A stretch of DNA of 64,000 nt from Atriophallophorus winterbourni (Eukaryota; Platyhelminthes; Trematoda; Plagiorchiida; Microphallidae). Every line of letters begins with the position of its first letter. Position 1 is the stretch's first letter. Of the stretch, positions 17,082 to 22,805 are shown in pieces. The notes under the pieces are model-generated. The model was not told the origin of the DNA, did no database searches, and saw nothing but the letters and a program-made list of their open reading frames with translations. The translations under genes were made by a program, and so were the position numbers. The stretch is taken from positions 1-64,000 of the forward strand of contig JACCGJ010005812.1 in assembly GCA_013407085.1 (NCBI GenBank), given 5' to 3'.

Positions 17082-19513
17082 AAAGACGACGCCGTGTGCG
17101 AGGACTAGCGATCAAATTGTGAGAAACAGGTATTGACACAGTTAAACTCACTTCCAAATAACGTTCCATTTCTTTTAACAAAAGCGGATAACGGCCAATG
17201 CGATCGAACACAAGCGACAATTGTTGTTTACAACGGTCCAGATTAAAATTCACATCCAACGAGGACAGGCGACGAGTGATTAGTTCTCTAAACGTGATGA
17301 GGGTATAAAATAAGCATAGGGTTCGAACAATTCCAGTCAAGTGCATGACCACGTACAGAGATTGACACGGTACGAAAAAGAAACTTTGTAATGAATTTCT
17401 CAAAGCAGTTTGTTGGCAACGTTTCACTTCTGATACACCAGCGTTGTCAGCTCTTATCCAGTTTAGGATTGGTCAGATGAATGTATGGTATGGCATGAAA
17501 GCACACAACCCTGATCCAGGCAAGGGTGCCGCACAGTCATAGACTGCACGTGGGCCAGGTGAATGTATATTTGAGACTGATTCCTGTTCGTAGTGCACCC
17601 TTGGTCTGATGAAGCTTCTGTCAGAATCGAAACGTTATCAAGAAACTGCTCTAACCGTTTCACCACAAACTTTGTTTGCCATGAGTATAGTTCCCCGATC
17701 GGCCACATACATTTTCAAAGAGATAGTACCGATGTAATTAGAAATTATCGATTTCTCGGTCACAATGCACGATACCGTGAGTGAAATCACATCACAAAAT
17801 GATCATTGGTGAGATCAGAAGAGGATATCTCACATGAGTGATGGATCATTGCCGGGGCAAGCTGGAGGTTAGTGAAAAGTAAACTTTAAAATCTCCGATT
17901 TGGTAAAACGTGTAAAAACAAACAAATTAATAGCATCTAACAAGCCTCCTGGTCACTATACTTGACAACATACAAGATTAGGCAAACATTTCAAGATGTT
18001 TAATGCAAGACCGCCACTGAACACGGTTTCAGGGCATATCCGAAAGCGTAACTAGCGAATGTGATATCTGATTGGGGGCATGCAAGTCCCGAAGTAATGC
18101 TGTACAGAATTTTAAAAAATACAAGGGGCTTTAGCTGCCTATACAACGTGACGGTTTGCCCACCACACTATTTCCGCCAATCCGGATGTGGCGTCCCAAA
18201 AAAGAATCCGTTTCACAAGTTAGTGGTCTGGCATTTTGGATAACTTTGGATATAAAAACCGAGACAGATAGACAACTAAACCCATTCTCTATGAAAGCTT
18301 TCTCTACACAGTGTGTATATAATGTGCCCACGACTTCTCTCAAATGGCAATCATACACTAAACTGGACAGAAATAAGGGTGGCGTTACTTACGCAAAAAC
18401 CAAAGTAATGTAAAAGTATTCATCTATTTTTATAGTACACCGAATCGAAATTTTGGAACATATAAATATGAAGAGAAGATCCACTTAGTGTACCAGTTGG
18501 TGATTGCATTAGTGGTGTGTAAAAACATGCTGAGGCATGCCAATTTACCTAACACTTTGCCAACTGATTAGCGTGCAAGTTAATACAGCTGTTTTCAGAG
18601 GTGATTATTCTACGCTTCCCGACACATTCAAAATGGAATGAACTTGAAAATCCATGACTTGGTGACCCAGTGTATTGGTACCGTTTGCAATAAGCGTAAT
18701 GCACGGTTAGTATGGCCGGTGTAATACTTGTGTGTCATCATCTGTGGATGTGATTGCTTGACGAAGAACTGTTCACGCGAATAGACTCACGAATTTTTGT
18801 CCAAACCCGTCAAAACGTAAAGATGAATTTTGGAATAATCACAACCGATCGCATTCACCGTGGGCGCAAAATGTAGGAATAACTGTCCAACGCGCTTCGG
18901 AGTGTTGGATCTAGAAAAAACGAGTGACAATTGATAACACGCATACTGTTTCATTTTGTTCAGCGCGCCTGCAATCGCTTCATGCAACTGAACAGCTTGC
19001 GTGAGAACTTTCCTCATATGTGTGATTTTATTCAGCAATGGCCTGATTGAATGAATGGAAATGAAAGACTTACAAACAATGAAATTCCTCCAAACGAACT
19101 ATCACTGAGGAAATGAGATGTATCAATTCATTAGCCTGCCTCACTTCACCTTCGAGTATATGTTGAAGGATCTGAAGTACTTGAGAATGGTCATTCCAGT
19201 GGTTACCTCGTTTTGAAAGCTCTGCAAATGATGTGACGAATGCTCGATTTGAACACCAGCTTTGAAGCGTTCGGGTAGTCGATCCGCGTCAGGAAACAAT
19301 GAAACATAGTTGCTTGGGAACCATCCCATAGCTCCATTCAGCGCTCCTTCCCACCAACCACCATCCAATTGTTGAGAAACAGCTATGACGTCACCTTTGT
19401 TAAATGAAAGCTTGAGCGAATGGGTTAGATAAAATACAATATACTTCGTCTGTATGAGTGCGGTTGTAATCGTACAAGGCATGCGCATATAAAGGTTTGC
19501 GAGAGGAGAGCAT
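417..19513 (-). CDS. PIX/Cool-type Rho guanine-nucleotide exchange factor gene (about 14 exons)
   Basis: This is the only host protein gene I can support. It reads on the minus strand as SH3, then Dbl-homology (DH), then pleckstrin-homology (PH), then a Ser/Pro-rich tail. That is the layout of ARHGEF6/7 (alpha/beta-PIX), exchange factors for Rac/Cdc42 that bind PAK through the SH3 domain and GIT scaffolds through the C terminus. Exons, in transcript order: 19513-19445, 19410-19207, 19171-19074, 19042-18947, 18910-18791, 17287-17152, 14936-14877, 10092-10012, 8269-8081, 8037-7962, 7880-7666, 6836-6608, 6527-6288 and candidate 544-417. All introns are GT-AG and the reading phase carries through every junction, giving 646 codons. 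The order of domains and the match to the PIX family come from reading motifs, not from a search. The GIT-binding segment was not recognised, so an exon may be missing in the 5.7 kb last intron. No CH domain is seen upstream of the SH3. Confidence 0.85.
545..844. other. Part of the long last PIX intron
   Basis: Open frames here on both strands are short and have no recognisable motif. One minus-strand frame runs directly into the candidate terminal exon, so an alternative, longer last exon is possible. Confidence 0.3.
845..1092 (+). repeat. SINE-like dispersed repeat (family 1), full-length copy
   Basis: About 245 bp, beginning near 'gtatgaaagcacaagcc' and ending near 'gcacatccgtgc'. At least twelve copies occur in this window on both strands with the same internal order, including 'ctgcacgtgggctaag' and 'tagcacggtgttagcc'. 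No coding capacity and no clear tRNA A/B boxes were found, so it is called SINE-like only. It sits in the last PIX intron. Confidence 0.7.
1093..1325. other. Unassigned sequence between repeats
   Basis: I see no gene or recognised repeat here. Confidence 0.3.
1326..1525 (+). repeat. SINE-like repeat family 1, diverged copy
   Basis: This copy keeps the landmarks 'gactgcacatgggctaag', 'ggttgcc' and 'ctcactaccggtggcc' of family 1, but with deletions at the front and near the end. Confidence 0.6.
1565..2110 (+). pseudogene. Penelope-like element, RT tail and GIY-YIG endonuclease remnant
   Basis: The frame from 1526 reads the end of a Penelope-type reverse transcriptase (KHPTSHKRSCIRTLFKKA) and, after a deletion, a GIY-YIG nuclease. 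The VYKITCRDCEKNYIGQTG segment gives the VY...YIG motif. After a one-base frameshift near 1830 the frame at 1648-1965 continues with TRLHEHRLAVRRHD and HVEQLGHQFDW, matching the catalytic Arg/His region of these nucleases. A stop after AKET interrupts the C terminus, which resumes in another frame up to about 2110. Penelope-like elements use this nuclease for target-primed insertion. The copy is clearly dead: truncated, frameshifted and stopped. Confidence 0.8.
2160..2206 (+). ncRNA. Degenerate hammerhead ribozyme of the Penelope element
   Basis: About 50 bp downstream of the GIY-YIG remnant lies CTGATGA (2166-2172), a hairpin TCATC-TAGCTT-GATGA, then C-GAAA (2191-2195) and CGTC (2196-2199), with predicted cleavage after 2199. 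Stem III is the minimal A-CG-U type usual in Penelope hammerheads. The base of stem II carries unpaired bases, and stem I (GTTCTG against CTGCAAC) has two mismatches, so activity is doubtful. Hammerheads in Penelope-like elements are established; this copy is my reading of the sequence. Confidence 0.5.
2207..2700. other. Probable 3' flank of the Penelope element
   Basis: No coding sequence was recognised. A short frame at 2300-2500 has no known motif. Confidence 0.3.
2704..2736 (+). repeat. (AAAT)n microsatellite
   Basis: About eight consecutive AAAT units. Confidence 0.9.
2737..3309. other. Intronic sequence with a dispersed repeat fragment
   Basis: No gene. About 3105-3200 resembles 23295-23395 and, inverted, about 15925-16000; the shared words include 'acaccggtagcatg', 'gcctcaca.gcatgaaaaagta' and 'aaaccctaa'. 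I treat these as a low-copy repeat family of unknown type. Confidence 0.4.
3310..3857 (+). repeat. RTE-tailed non-autonomous repeat (family 2)
   Basis: About 540 bp from 'gttgtcatagccgggg' to 'gccgactcattctgcaggaggagatagtcgcac'. Similar copies lie at 8430-8975, 13425-13808 and, inverted, 24815-25362. There is no continuous ORF. The last 30-40 bp resemble the end of the RTE LINE tail at 20,680-20,712, which suggests a non-autonomous element that uses that LINE's machinery. Confidence 0.7.
3885..4140 (+). repeat. Diverged tandem duplication
   Basis: Two related blocks (about 3893-3990 and 4040-4140) share 'catatg..ggtgtgcaaat.cagaggcgc', 'cagacag.cga' and 'ctcgatccc'-like words in the same order. 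No function is recognised. Confidence 0.4.
4385..4517 (+). repeat. SINE-like repeat family 1, 3'-truncated copy
   Basis: It begins at 'gtatgaaagcacaagtctg' and stops within the 'gcatgtagctca' landmark, where an RTE LINE fragment begins. An internal deletion removes the 'ctgcacgtgggc' segment. Confidence 0.6.
4520..4889 (+). pseudogene. RTE-clade LINE, 3' end of the reverse transcriptase ORF
   Basis: The frame reads GHVCRMENGRIPKDLLYGEL, then the GRPHLRYKDVCKRDVKALGID and WRHNVKRRLQAG blocks, and finishes with a C2H2-like tail (HCQRYGRDCSSRIGLFSWRT). This is the typical carboxy end of RTE/BovB-type LINE proteins in flukes. Only about 120 residues remain. The apparent ATG at 4482 belongs to the upstream SINE-like repeat and is not a real start. 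It lies in the last PIX intron, on the opposite strand to the gene. Confidence 0.75.
4890..5589. other. Intronic sequence without a recognised gene
   Basis: No motif-bearing frame was seen. The stretch 'tatgccactgttaa.tagggttc.ta.aaagaacc' occurs twice (about 5266-5300 and 5536-5570), a short local duplication. Confidence 0.35.
5590..5803 (+). repeat. SINE-like repeat family 1, 5'-truncated copy
   Basis: It carries the family landmarks from 'gtgccacacagtcatagactgc' to 'gattgcacatccttgc'. Confidence 0.7.
5804..6287. other. Intronic sequence next to PIX exon 13
   Basis: It holds a short (AG)n run near 6137-6150. About 6015-6075 resembles the sequence downstream of the hammerhead at 17.6 kb ('cttgctctaaccg' context), so it may be an old Penelope terminal-repeat relic. 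No gene. Confidence 0.35.
6288..6527 (-). CDS. PIX exon 13 (linker after the PH domain)
   Basis: 240 bp between a CGTAG acceptor and a TCAG|GTTTGT donor. It enters and leaves in phase 1. It codes for residues about 525-604, a Ser/Asn/His-rich, mostly disordered segment that ends in a basic KETRRKKS motif. Family PIX proteins have a similar low-complexity stretch before the GIT-binding region. Confidence 0.65.
6608..6836 (-). CDS. PIX exon 12 (Ser/Pro-rich linker)
   Basis: 229 bp with acceptor TTTTTGCAG and donor CCCG|GTAACT. It enters in phase 0 and leaves in phase 1, matching both neighbours. The encoded residues (about 449-524) are rich in Ser, Pro and Thr, with no fold visible. An 80-nt intron separates it from exon 13. 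Confidence 0.65.
6911..7163 (+). repeat. SINE-like repeat family 1, full-length copy
   Basis: It starts after (GTAT)n at 'gtatgaaagcacaagtctg' and ends at 'gattgcacatccgtgc'. It lies in PIX intron 11. Confidence 0.75.
7164..7482. other. Intron 11 sequence with a low-copy repeat
   Basis: About 7215-7300 resembles 23480-23560 ('agagcgacatcag..cgg.agtt..ttgcggcttt'). No gene. Confidence 0.35.
7483..7556 (+). repeat. SINE-like repeat family 1, 5' fragment
   Basis: Only the first 75 bp of the family are present. It abuts the point where similarity to the duplicated PIX segment at 28 kb ends. Confidence 0.55.
7666..7880 (-). CDS. PIX exon 11 (end of the PH domain)
   Basis: 215 bp, acceptor GCATTTCAG, donor AAAAG|GTTAGT, phase 1 in and phase 0 out. 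Residues about 377-448 include SRISLRCADRNARDLLVSTL, which fits the last strand and the C-terminal helix of a PH domain (a basic-hydrophobic strand followed by an amphipathic helix). A Ser-rich tail follows. A broken second copy of this exon with its downstream intron lies at 27999-28281. Confidence 0.7.
7962..8037 (-). CDS. PIX exon 10 (PH domain)
   Basis: 76 bp between GTTTCAG and AATT|GTGAGTG. The encoded IKLPLNALVVTACPTMETDL aligns by position with the KLP-x-x-x-M-x-V segment of PIX PH domains. An intron of only 43 nt separates it from exon 9. Confidence 0.75.
8081..8269 (-). CDS. PIX exon 9 (start and core of the PH domain)
   Basis: 189 bp, phase 0 to phase 0, acceptor ATTACACAG, donor ATG|GTAATC. 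Residues about 289-351 carry the PIEKLGDPVLTLRV entry strand and CVLVTFPNYVVLLKRT, the family's 'R-Y-L-x-L-F-P-N' strand in diverged form. PH domains of Dbl-family exchange factors bind lipids or help position the DH domain. Confidence 0.8.
8430..8975 (+). repeat. RTE-tailed non-autonomous repeat (family 2)
   Basis: Near-complete copy in PIX intron 8, ending in 'cctccaggaggagatagtcgcac' followed by an A/G-rich tail (aaagaaagaaagag). Confidence 0.75.
9190..9524 (+). pseudogene. MULE/FLYWCH-type transposase fragment
   Basis: The frame contains MWFADETFKVVPSLFYQLYT followed by TPAIYCLLQNQTVITYNKLL. This is the W-x-A-D-G-T-F-K-V-x-P...L-Y-T-I-H core of Mutator-like (MULE) transposase domains often found with FLYWCH zinc fingers. 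The usual Gly is Glu here (ADET). Only about 90 residues remain. It lies within PIX intron 8. Confidence 0.6.
10012..10092 (-). CDS. PIX exon 8 (DH-PH linker helix)
   Basis: 81 bp, phase 0 to 0, acceptor CACTCCAG, donor CACG|GTAAGT. It codes ERCAILRKFKEYDVEILLST and INGWQGT. This fits the long last DH helix that runs into the PH domain in PIX ('R-K-x-x-E-L-E-I-L...I-x-x-W-x-G'). The exon is isolated by introns of 4.8 and 1.7 kb. Confidence 0.75.
10175..10515 (+). repeat. SINE-like repeat family 1 with an inverted inner fragment
   Basis: 10178-10310 and about 10420-10515 together read as one plus-strand copy. Between them, about 10325-10415, lies a 5' part of the same family in inverted orientation ('gtctctgactgtgcg.cactttgcctg...tgtgctttca'). 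Confidence 0.55.
10516..10847. other. Intron 7 sequence, unassigned
   Basis: It contains a (TTC)n run near 10602-10618 and no recognisable gene. Confidence 0.3.
10848..10907 (+). repeat. Hammerhead SINE, detached 5' piece
   Basis: 'agtctggagaacagttcatg' through 'cggtcaaacggtgg.cggtagc' matches the leader and the start of the A box of the hammerhead SINE at 12.53-12.59 kb. The rest of this copy resumes at 12168, after a gypsy-derived insertion. GTAGC stands on both sides of the insert and may be its target-site duplication. Confidence 0.6.
10911..11423 (+). pseudogene. Ty3/gypsy element, integrase C-terminal part
   Basis: Frames around 10827-11247 encode RHYGAKPRKFKVGQNVLAKD and, after a frameshift at about 11115, YEIMVGEERWVRHANQLR. 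This is the integrase carboxy-terminal region of fluke gypsy elements. It continues to a stop near 11420, then a purine-rich tract (AAAAGGGGAGG, 11423-11433) directly before an LTR. The left end is truncated inside the integrase and joined to the hammerhead SINE. Confidence 0.7.
11434..12167. repeat. Head-to-head gypsy LTR palindrome
   Basis: Two LTR copies in opposite orientation: 11434-11793 (plus, TGTTAGGAGGGC start) and 11809-12167 (minus). They are separated by only about 15 bp, the complement of a primer-binding-site-like leader (minus strand TTTGGCGACGGGG). The arms are about 360 bp and read as inverted near-copies throughout. The left arm follows a polypurine tract as a 3' LTR should; the right arm reads LTR then PBS on the minus strand as a 5' LTR should. 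Confidence 0.8.
12168..12384 (+). repeat. Hammerhead SINE, 3' piece with damaged ribozyme
   Basis: It resumes the copy cut at 10907: A box (GTAGCCCAGGTCGATAAGG), B box (GGTTCGAATCC, near 12212) and the ribozyme region at 12246-12280. There, CTGAT runs directly into AAGAGCGAAA: the end of the core and the 5' strand of stem II are deleted, so this hammerhead cannot fold normally. Confidence 0.7.
12385..12775 (+). repeat. Hammerhead SINE, full-length copy
   Basis: About 390 bp directly downstream of the previous copy. The layout is an upstream module ('catcagatctaatcggtgtt'), leader, tRNA-like A box near 12590 (TAGCCCAGGTCGTTAAGG), B box near 12632 (GGTTCGAACACC), then the hammerhead at 12661 and a 3' module ending near 'gttcgatggg'. 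The A and B boxes imply transcription by RNA polymerase III. Confidence 0.75.
12661..12707 (+). ncRNA. Hammerhead ribozyme, slightly damaged copy
   Basis: CTGATGA at 12667-12673, GCTC-AAATAAA-AGC as stem II with one broken pair, GAAA at 12688-12691, ACTCGAGT as stem III and C12699 at the predicted cleavage site. Stem I is weakened by wobble pairs (GCACTG against CGGTGTGC). Confidence 0.6.
12776..13424. other. Intron 7 sequence, unassigned
   Basis: No gene. About 12885-12955 resembles 14035-14100 and 57895-57950 ('cacac..c.cacg.ccggt.tcgt.ctgt.tgcactca'), a short dispersed repeat of unknown class. Confidence 0.35.
13425..13808 (+). repeat. RTE-tailed non-autonomous repeat (family 2), 5'-truncated
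   Basis: It runs from 'ctggctccccgggcccgg' to 'cctccaagaggagatagtcgcac', with a deletion between 'ttcggttggatg' and 'caccacctctttctgg' relative to the 3.3 and 8.4 kb copies. Confidence 0.7.
13809..14129. other. Intron 7 sequence, unassigned
   Basis: It includes the short dispersed repeat near 14035-14100; nothing else was recognised. Confidence 0.3.
14130..14595. repeat. Inverted pair of SINE-like family 1 copies
   Basis: A diverged plus-strand copy (about 14130-14350) is followed at once by a better preserved minus-strand copy (about 14352-14595). They meet at their 3' ends, so the pair could form a long hairpin. Confidence 0.65.
14877..14936 (-). CDS. PIX exon 7 (DH domain helix)
   Basis: 60 bp, phase 0 to 0, acceptor CTCCACAG, donor AACG|GTAAGT. 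It codes NPHIDREDIQNAMNIYAEIT, matching the 'H-x-D-R-x-D-I-Q-x-x-M' segment that follows the conserved YPLLLKE motif in PIX DH domains. Confidence 0.8.
14937..16255. other. PIX intron 6, repeat-poor stretch
   Basis: I see no gene. A degenerate minus-strand piece of SINE-like family 1 may lie near 15355-15440. About 15925-16000 is an inverted relative of the repeat at 3105 and 23295. A plus-strand frame at 15022-15261 has no recognisable motif. Confidence 0.35.
16256..17040 (+). repeat. Cluster of SINE-like family 1 copies
   Basis: Diverged pieces at about 16256-16400 and 16590-16650, a good copy at 16668-16895, and a further copy starting immediately at 16899 with an internal deletion. The last two stand in tandem, sharing 'tactgtatggtatgatgg' at their starts. 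Confidence 0.6.
17051..17082 (+). repeat. (GAT)n microsatellite
   Basis: About ten consecutive GAT triplets inside PIX intron 6, close to exon 6. Confidence 0.9.
17152..17287 (-). CDS. PIX exon 6 (DH domain core)
   Basis: 136 bp, acceptor ACGTTTAG, donor GGAA|GTGAGT. Residues 196-241 include DRIGRYPLLLKEMERYLE; the YPLLLKE at 229-235 is the most conserved block of Dbl-homology domains, the surface that engages Rho GTPases. The phase joins the exon ending at 18791 without a break. Confidence 0.9.
17288..17484. other. PIX intron 5, unassigned
   Basis: The minus-strand frame upstream of exon 6 stays open to 17427 but is intronic by splice evidence. Confidence 0.4.
17485..17555 (+). repeat. SINE-like repeat family 1, 5' fragment
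   Basis: Only the first 70 bp, ending at 'ctgcacgtgggcc', are present. Confidence 0.55.
17600..17642 (+). ncRNA. Penelope-type hammerhead ribozyme
   Basis: Stem I CTTGGT (17600-17605) pairs with ATCAAG (17637-17642), with one G-T wobble. CTGATGA is at 17606-17612. Stem II is GCTTCT-GTC-AGAATC with one mismatch. GAAA is at 17629-17632, minimal stem III A-CG-T, and cleavage is predicted after T17636 (a GUU triplet). The short A-CG-U stem III is the form known from Penelope-like elements. No Penelope ORF lies next to it; the flanks probably come from a terminal repeat. Confidence 0.65.
17643..17984. other. PIX intron 5, probable Penelope terminal-repeat remnant
   Basis: The 100 bp after the hammerhead ('ctctaaccgtttcaccacaaac') resemble about 6035-6100. 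No gene. Confidence 0.35.
17985..18240 (-). pseudogene. LINE 3' end fragment
   Basis: On the minus strand this resembles the end of the LINE at 23620-23890: shared 'catatc..gaagcgtaactagc', 'gatatctgat.g.gggg' and 'ccggatgtggcgtc' landmarks. It is the C-terminal coding and 3' region, heavily mutated, inside PIX intron 5. Confidence 0.6.
18241..18790. other. PIX intron 5, unassigned
   Basis: AT-rich sequence without recognised repeats or genes. Confidence 0.35.
18791..19513 (-). CDS. PIX exons 1-5 (SH3 domain and start of the DH domain) with four micro-introns
   Basis: Exons: 19513-19445, 19410-19207, 19171-19074, 19042-18947 and 18910-18791. Introns: 34, 35, 31 and 36 nt, all GT...AG. The ATG at 19513 opens MLSSRKPLYAHALYDYNRTH; an in-frame TAA lies 15 codons upstream. 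The SH3 domain shows ALYDY (12-16), LSFNKGD (24-30), GGWW (40-43) and PSNYV (55-59), all ligand-groove residues of a canonical SH3; in PIX this groove binds PAK. The DH domain begins at about residue 88 (QNEILQHILEGEVRQANELI). Reading straight through any of the micro-introns breaks these motifs; removing them restores each motif and its frame. An alternative upstream start is possible but not needed. Confidence 0.85.
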
Positions 19514-20299
19514 GGGGTAGAATTCGGGGGCCGGTAATGCTTGTCCCAAGAGAAGTTAATTTGAATCGTCTTGATGAAAATATGAATAAAAATGATTAGA
19601 AACTGTCATGACATATAACCAATAATCAATTGAAAACCATTCCATGAATAGAAACAGAATGTAAACGAGGACATTAAAAAAGCTTCATGCAATATGGTTG
19701 TATGATGTTATGACGCATGAAAAAAATCACCGCAACGCTGGGCTTGGAACAAAATTTTTGTTTTTGTTTGGGAACCGGAGTCAGTAGCGAAAATGTGGCT
19801 TATCTGATGTAACGTTCTACCCTATCTTTGCAATATATCTCGTGAACCAAAACTAAAAACGCGGAATCAGGTGCAATCGAGCTACAGAAAAATTGGCTTA
19901 TTATATACGTTGCACATTTAACTTGCTTGTTTTCTTTCTACGCCTTTGCTTAGATGTTTTTAAGCACTGTCGGGCTACAGGACTGTGTTCCACGATGACA
20001 ACGCTGACCGTATTGTTTAACGATGATTCCTGATATCACAAATCCCGCCACTACCCGGCTTCTTGCTCCAGTGCCTTAGCTTACACACTGAACCACAAAT
20101 TCGTGAACAGCATGTAGAATACGTCGCGCACTGCGTTTTCCCGACTGCGTCGGGTTCTATTTAGCCATAGAGAAATCAGCCGACGTAAAAATCTGCGCGT
20201 TTACAAAGCGGCGATTCACCCAGTTCCAACTTATTGATGCGAGACGTGGCCCGTGCGGGTATAGGATATGCGGAAACAAGAGGATTTATACCACTGGTC
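19514..20299. other. Upstream flank of the PIX gene
   Basis: The promoter should lie here, but I recognise no clear core elements, nor any repeat. Transcripts of flukes are often trans-spliced, and a pyrimidine-rich AG upstream of 19513 could serve as an acceptor; this is inference. Confidence 0.3.
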
Positions 20300-20712
20300 T
20301 CCGACGCATTCTCAATGTATGATGGGATGAGCGAGTATCGAATGAAGAGGTTCGCCACCGTTCTTTTGATATCCCTCGCCTGAGTTCGATATTGCGACAA
20401 TATCGACTGAGATGGTTTGGCCACATCCTGAGACGCTCGGACGCTGAACTAACCAGGGTGACATTATCGCCGACACACTGTGCAGAATGGCATTGTCGTC
20501 GCGGAGGACAAGTGAAGACTTGGCTCGCCACCGTGAGATCGGATGTGGAGCTGCTTGATCTACGATCGGTTTACGGATGGCGCACGTAAGACCGGACCTG
20601 GCTTAGGATCTACGCGGATCTCGCTTCTGAGCGCCGTTCGTGGGTGGCTGCAATCCGTGACATCAACGAAGCCGACTTATCCTCCAGGATATAGTCGAAA
20701 AAAGTAAGGTAA
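20300..20712 (+). pseudogene. RTE-clade LINE 3' end
   Basis: The frame reads LRRILNV, one stop, then RVSNEEVRHRSFDIPRLSS, RLRWFGHILRRSD and, after another stop, SERRSWVAAIRDINEADLSS, ending at a TAG followed by 'tcgaaaaaagtaaggtaaaagtaag'. This is the carboxy end and 3' tail of an RTE-type LINE. Its last bases ('gccgacttatcctccaggat.tagtcg') resemble the end of family 2 repeats. Confidence 0.7.
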
Positions 20713-20859
20713 AAGTAAGAATACGTCGCGATAGTTGATGTGCCGATCACATATTCACTCCTTGGTTAACCCTTGAATATGCCATACTTAAAGGCAGCCT
20801 ACTTTAGCGAGCATTCTTTATGTCGAGGACACATTCGATTCGGTTAAAAGAAACATTAC

Positions 20860-21180
20860 TTAGTACCTAGGGGGCGATTTATCCAATTTTATATAATTTT
20901 GTAATTGACGGTACGGGGGAATGCAATGCGGGCATTCAGATTGGTTGTGATAGAAAGAAGCTTCTTAATTTAGATTAGGCTGATGATGTAGTTCTTCTCT
21001 TCAATTCCCGCATCCAACAATTATGCGTTCAAGTCTGTCCCATTAAATATATTCCACTCCTCAAGTACCTCGAGTGTAGTATCTTACCCAATGGTCAAGC
21101 GAAAATGAAGTCACATAACAGCGAAGACTGCAGTGAGCTTAAGTCCTCCAAATGACATATTCAGCGCTCGCGAAGCATTC
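20860..21180 (+). pseudogene. LINE reverse transcriptase fragment (RTE-like)
   Basis: The frame shows LNLD*ADDVVLLFNS, that is the catalytic Y-A-D-D block with the Tyr codon changed to TAG, preceded by a VIDG-like piece. A short tail 'LKYLECSILPN' follows. It is badly eroded. Confidence 0.5.
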
Positions 21181-21244
21181 ACTTGACACCAACTAATGCC
21201 TACTTGGTATTAATGTCAAAGCGGTCAGGTGAAGACAGCTGTCA

Positions 21245-21420
21245 GCCATGGAGTATGTATGTATGGAATCACAAGCATGGTTCCAGGCAAAGTGCCACAC
21301 AATCACAGAACACGTGTGGGCTAAGATACTGTCAGGTTGCTTAGGCTTATAGAAATATAGAAAACAAAAAATGGAAGTGATGATGCAGCGTGTTTTCACA
21401 TGCAGCCCAGCACCTGCCAG
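21245..21420 (+). repeat. SINE-like repeat family 1, 3'-truncated
   Basis: From 'gtatgtatggaatcacaagc' to 'ttttcacatgcagc'. Confidence 0.6.
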
Positions 21421-22317
21421 AAATGCGCCAAATACCGACACCTTGCGATAGCGCAAGCGAACCGACTCCATATGTGGAGTAAGATGTTAACGCCTTGGGA
21501 CTGCGTATGGCGGGACCTGATGCCTTATGGCGAAAGAAGCTCTGGAGTCGATTGTAGATCTCCGAATAGGAGCATTGACAGAAATTGTCGAAGAAGTACA
21601 ACGTTTCGCATTATCGAAATCTGTGGGTAAAAAGGCCGGCAAAAATAAGATGCAAATTTTTCTGCTAATCACCCGCTGCCAGTAGTTCAAATGAGCTGAA
21701 AGAGTTCTCTAAAATTGCCTACAGTCGCCGCAGATTCCATTTAAGTAGATTTGCAATTCCATCAACTTTCTCAATCGGTATTCAAATCGGCAACCATTGC
21801 GCGCTCAATAAGCCTTCGTGGCGCAGCATGCATGCAGTCAGCACACATCAATCGACTTTGATCAATTAGTTGGTGGGAATATCAGAAAAACAATGTTTAG
21901 CCATGCACCGGAAGTTAGAACACAACTGTTTGTCGTGAATCTACGTTATACTTTTGAACAATATTGATTATGTATACATTCTTCTTCGAAACTGTATAAC
22001 TCCTCTCTATTTCAGCTGTCCTATTCTGATTTTAGACGAGTAAAGCGTTATATCTATCAATCGTTTCGTTCTACCTGACTGTTGTGATTCTATGCCTGCG
22101 TTACACTGTTCAAAGCGGTAAATGTTAAAGAAGATTCTAATCCAAACCATTGAACATCGATACTATCTTTGGAATTTCAGAAAGATGCAAACTCAAGTTG
22201 GCCCGAAACTTCCTGAAAAACCTGGTCACATTCAGCTGCCTTTCGATCATTCTTAGATACCCACGTAATCGCACTGAAAGCTTAGCACGGACCAAAGCAT
22301 CATCAGACTGTTGACAA
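21421..22317. other. Unassigned intergenic sequence
   Basis: No gene or repeat was recognised. Confidence 0.3.
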
Positions 22318-22600
22318 GTGCCCCAGCCTGACAGAAGCTGGGAGAAAAGATCGGGTGGCCAGTCCATGACGTGGCGCGTTGGGATGAGGAAACTCACAGT
22401 AGCGTTAGACTCAGTTGGGCGTATTCGTTTGCATGGGTGGGGTCGAAAAGCTCCACCGAATAGTTGGCTGGAAACCTTACGAGATATGGCTGCAAACCAA
22501 AGTCAGCGGCGGCAGTGTGTTTTATTATGTGTCATAATTTTTATCCGGTATTATTTTATACAAAAAAACAAAAAACCACAAAATCGCATGCAGTGAAACT
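22318..22600 (+). pseudogene. LINE C-terminal fragment and 3' UTR
   Basis: The frame reads SGGQSMTWRVGMRKLTVALD, RLHGWGRKAPPNSWLETLRD and MAANQSQRRQC, the last block of fluke LINE proteins (compare GGQNVTW...LQDMSRNRVQ at 23.6 kb). A 3' UTR with 'ttttatccggtattatt' follows; the same UTR recurs at 27890-27998. Confidence 0.65.
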
Positions 22601-22805
22601 ATAAAAACAAGCTGCTTTTTGCGCATTTGCTTTTGCATATTCCGCTTGCCTGCTTTCCCTTTTTCACACGCTTGCTTATATGCTTTTCCTGCTTCAGATT
22701 GCTTGGAACCTTGTCTGGCTCCAGACTTGTACTTCATGATTATGATCATGCCCCAGTATGAGCAGCAATCTTGCAAACTACGCCGCCACGATTATCTGAA
22801 AGTGA

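Noticed and set aside
19445..19513. A calponin-homology domain upstream of the SH3, as in longer PIX forms
   Set aside because: No matching exon was found between 19.5 and 20.3 kb; the ATG at 19513 fits a form without it.
20945..20960. GCTGATGATG resembling a hammerhead core
   Set aside because: This is the codon run for the A-D-D of a reverse transcriptase; no second core strand follows.
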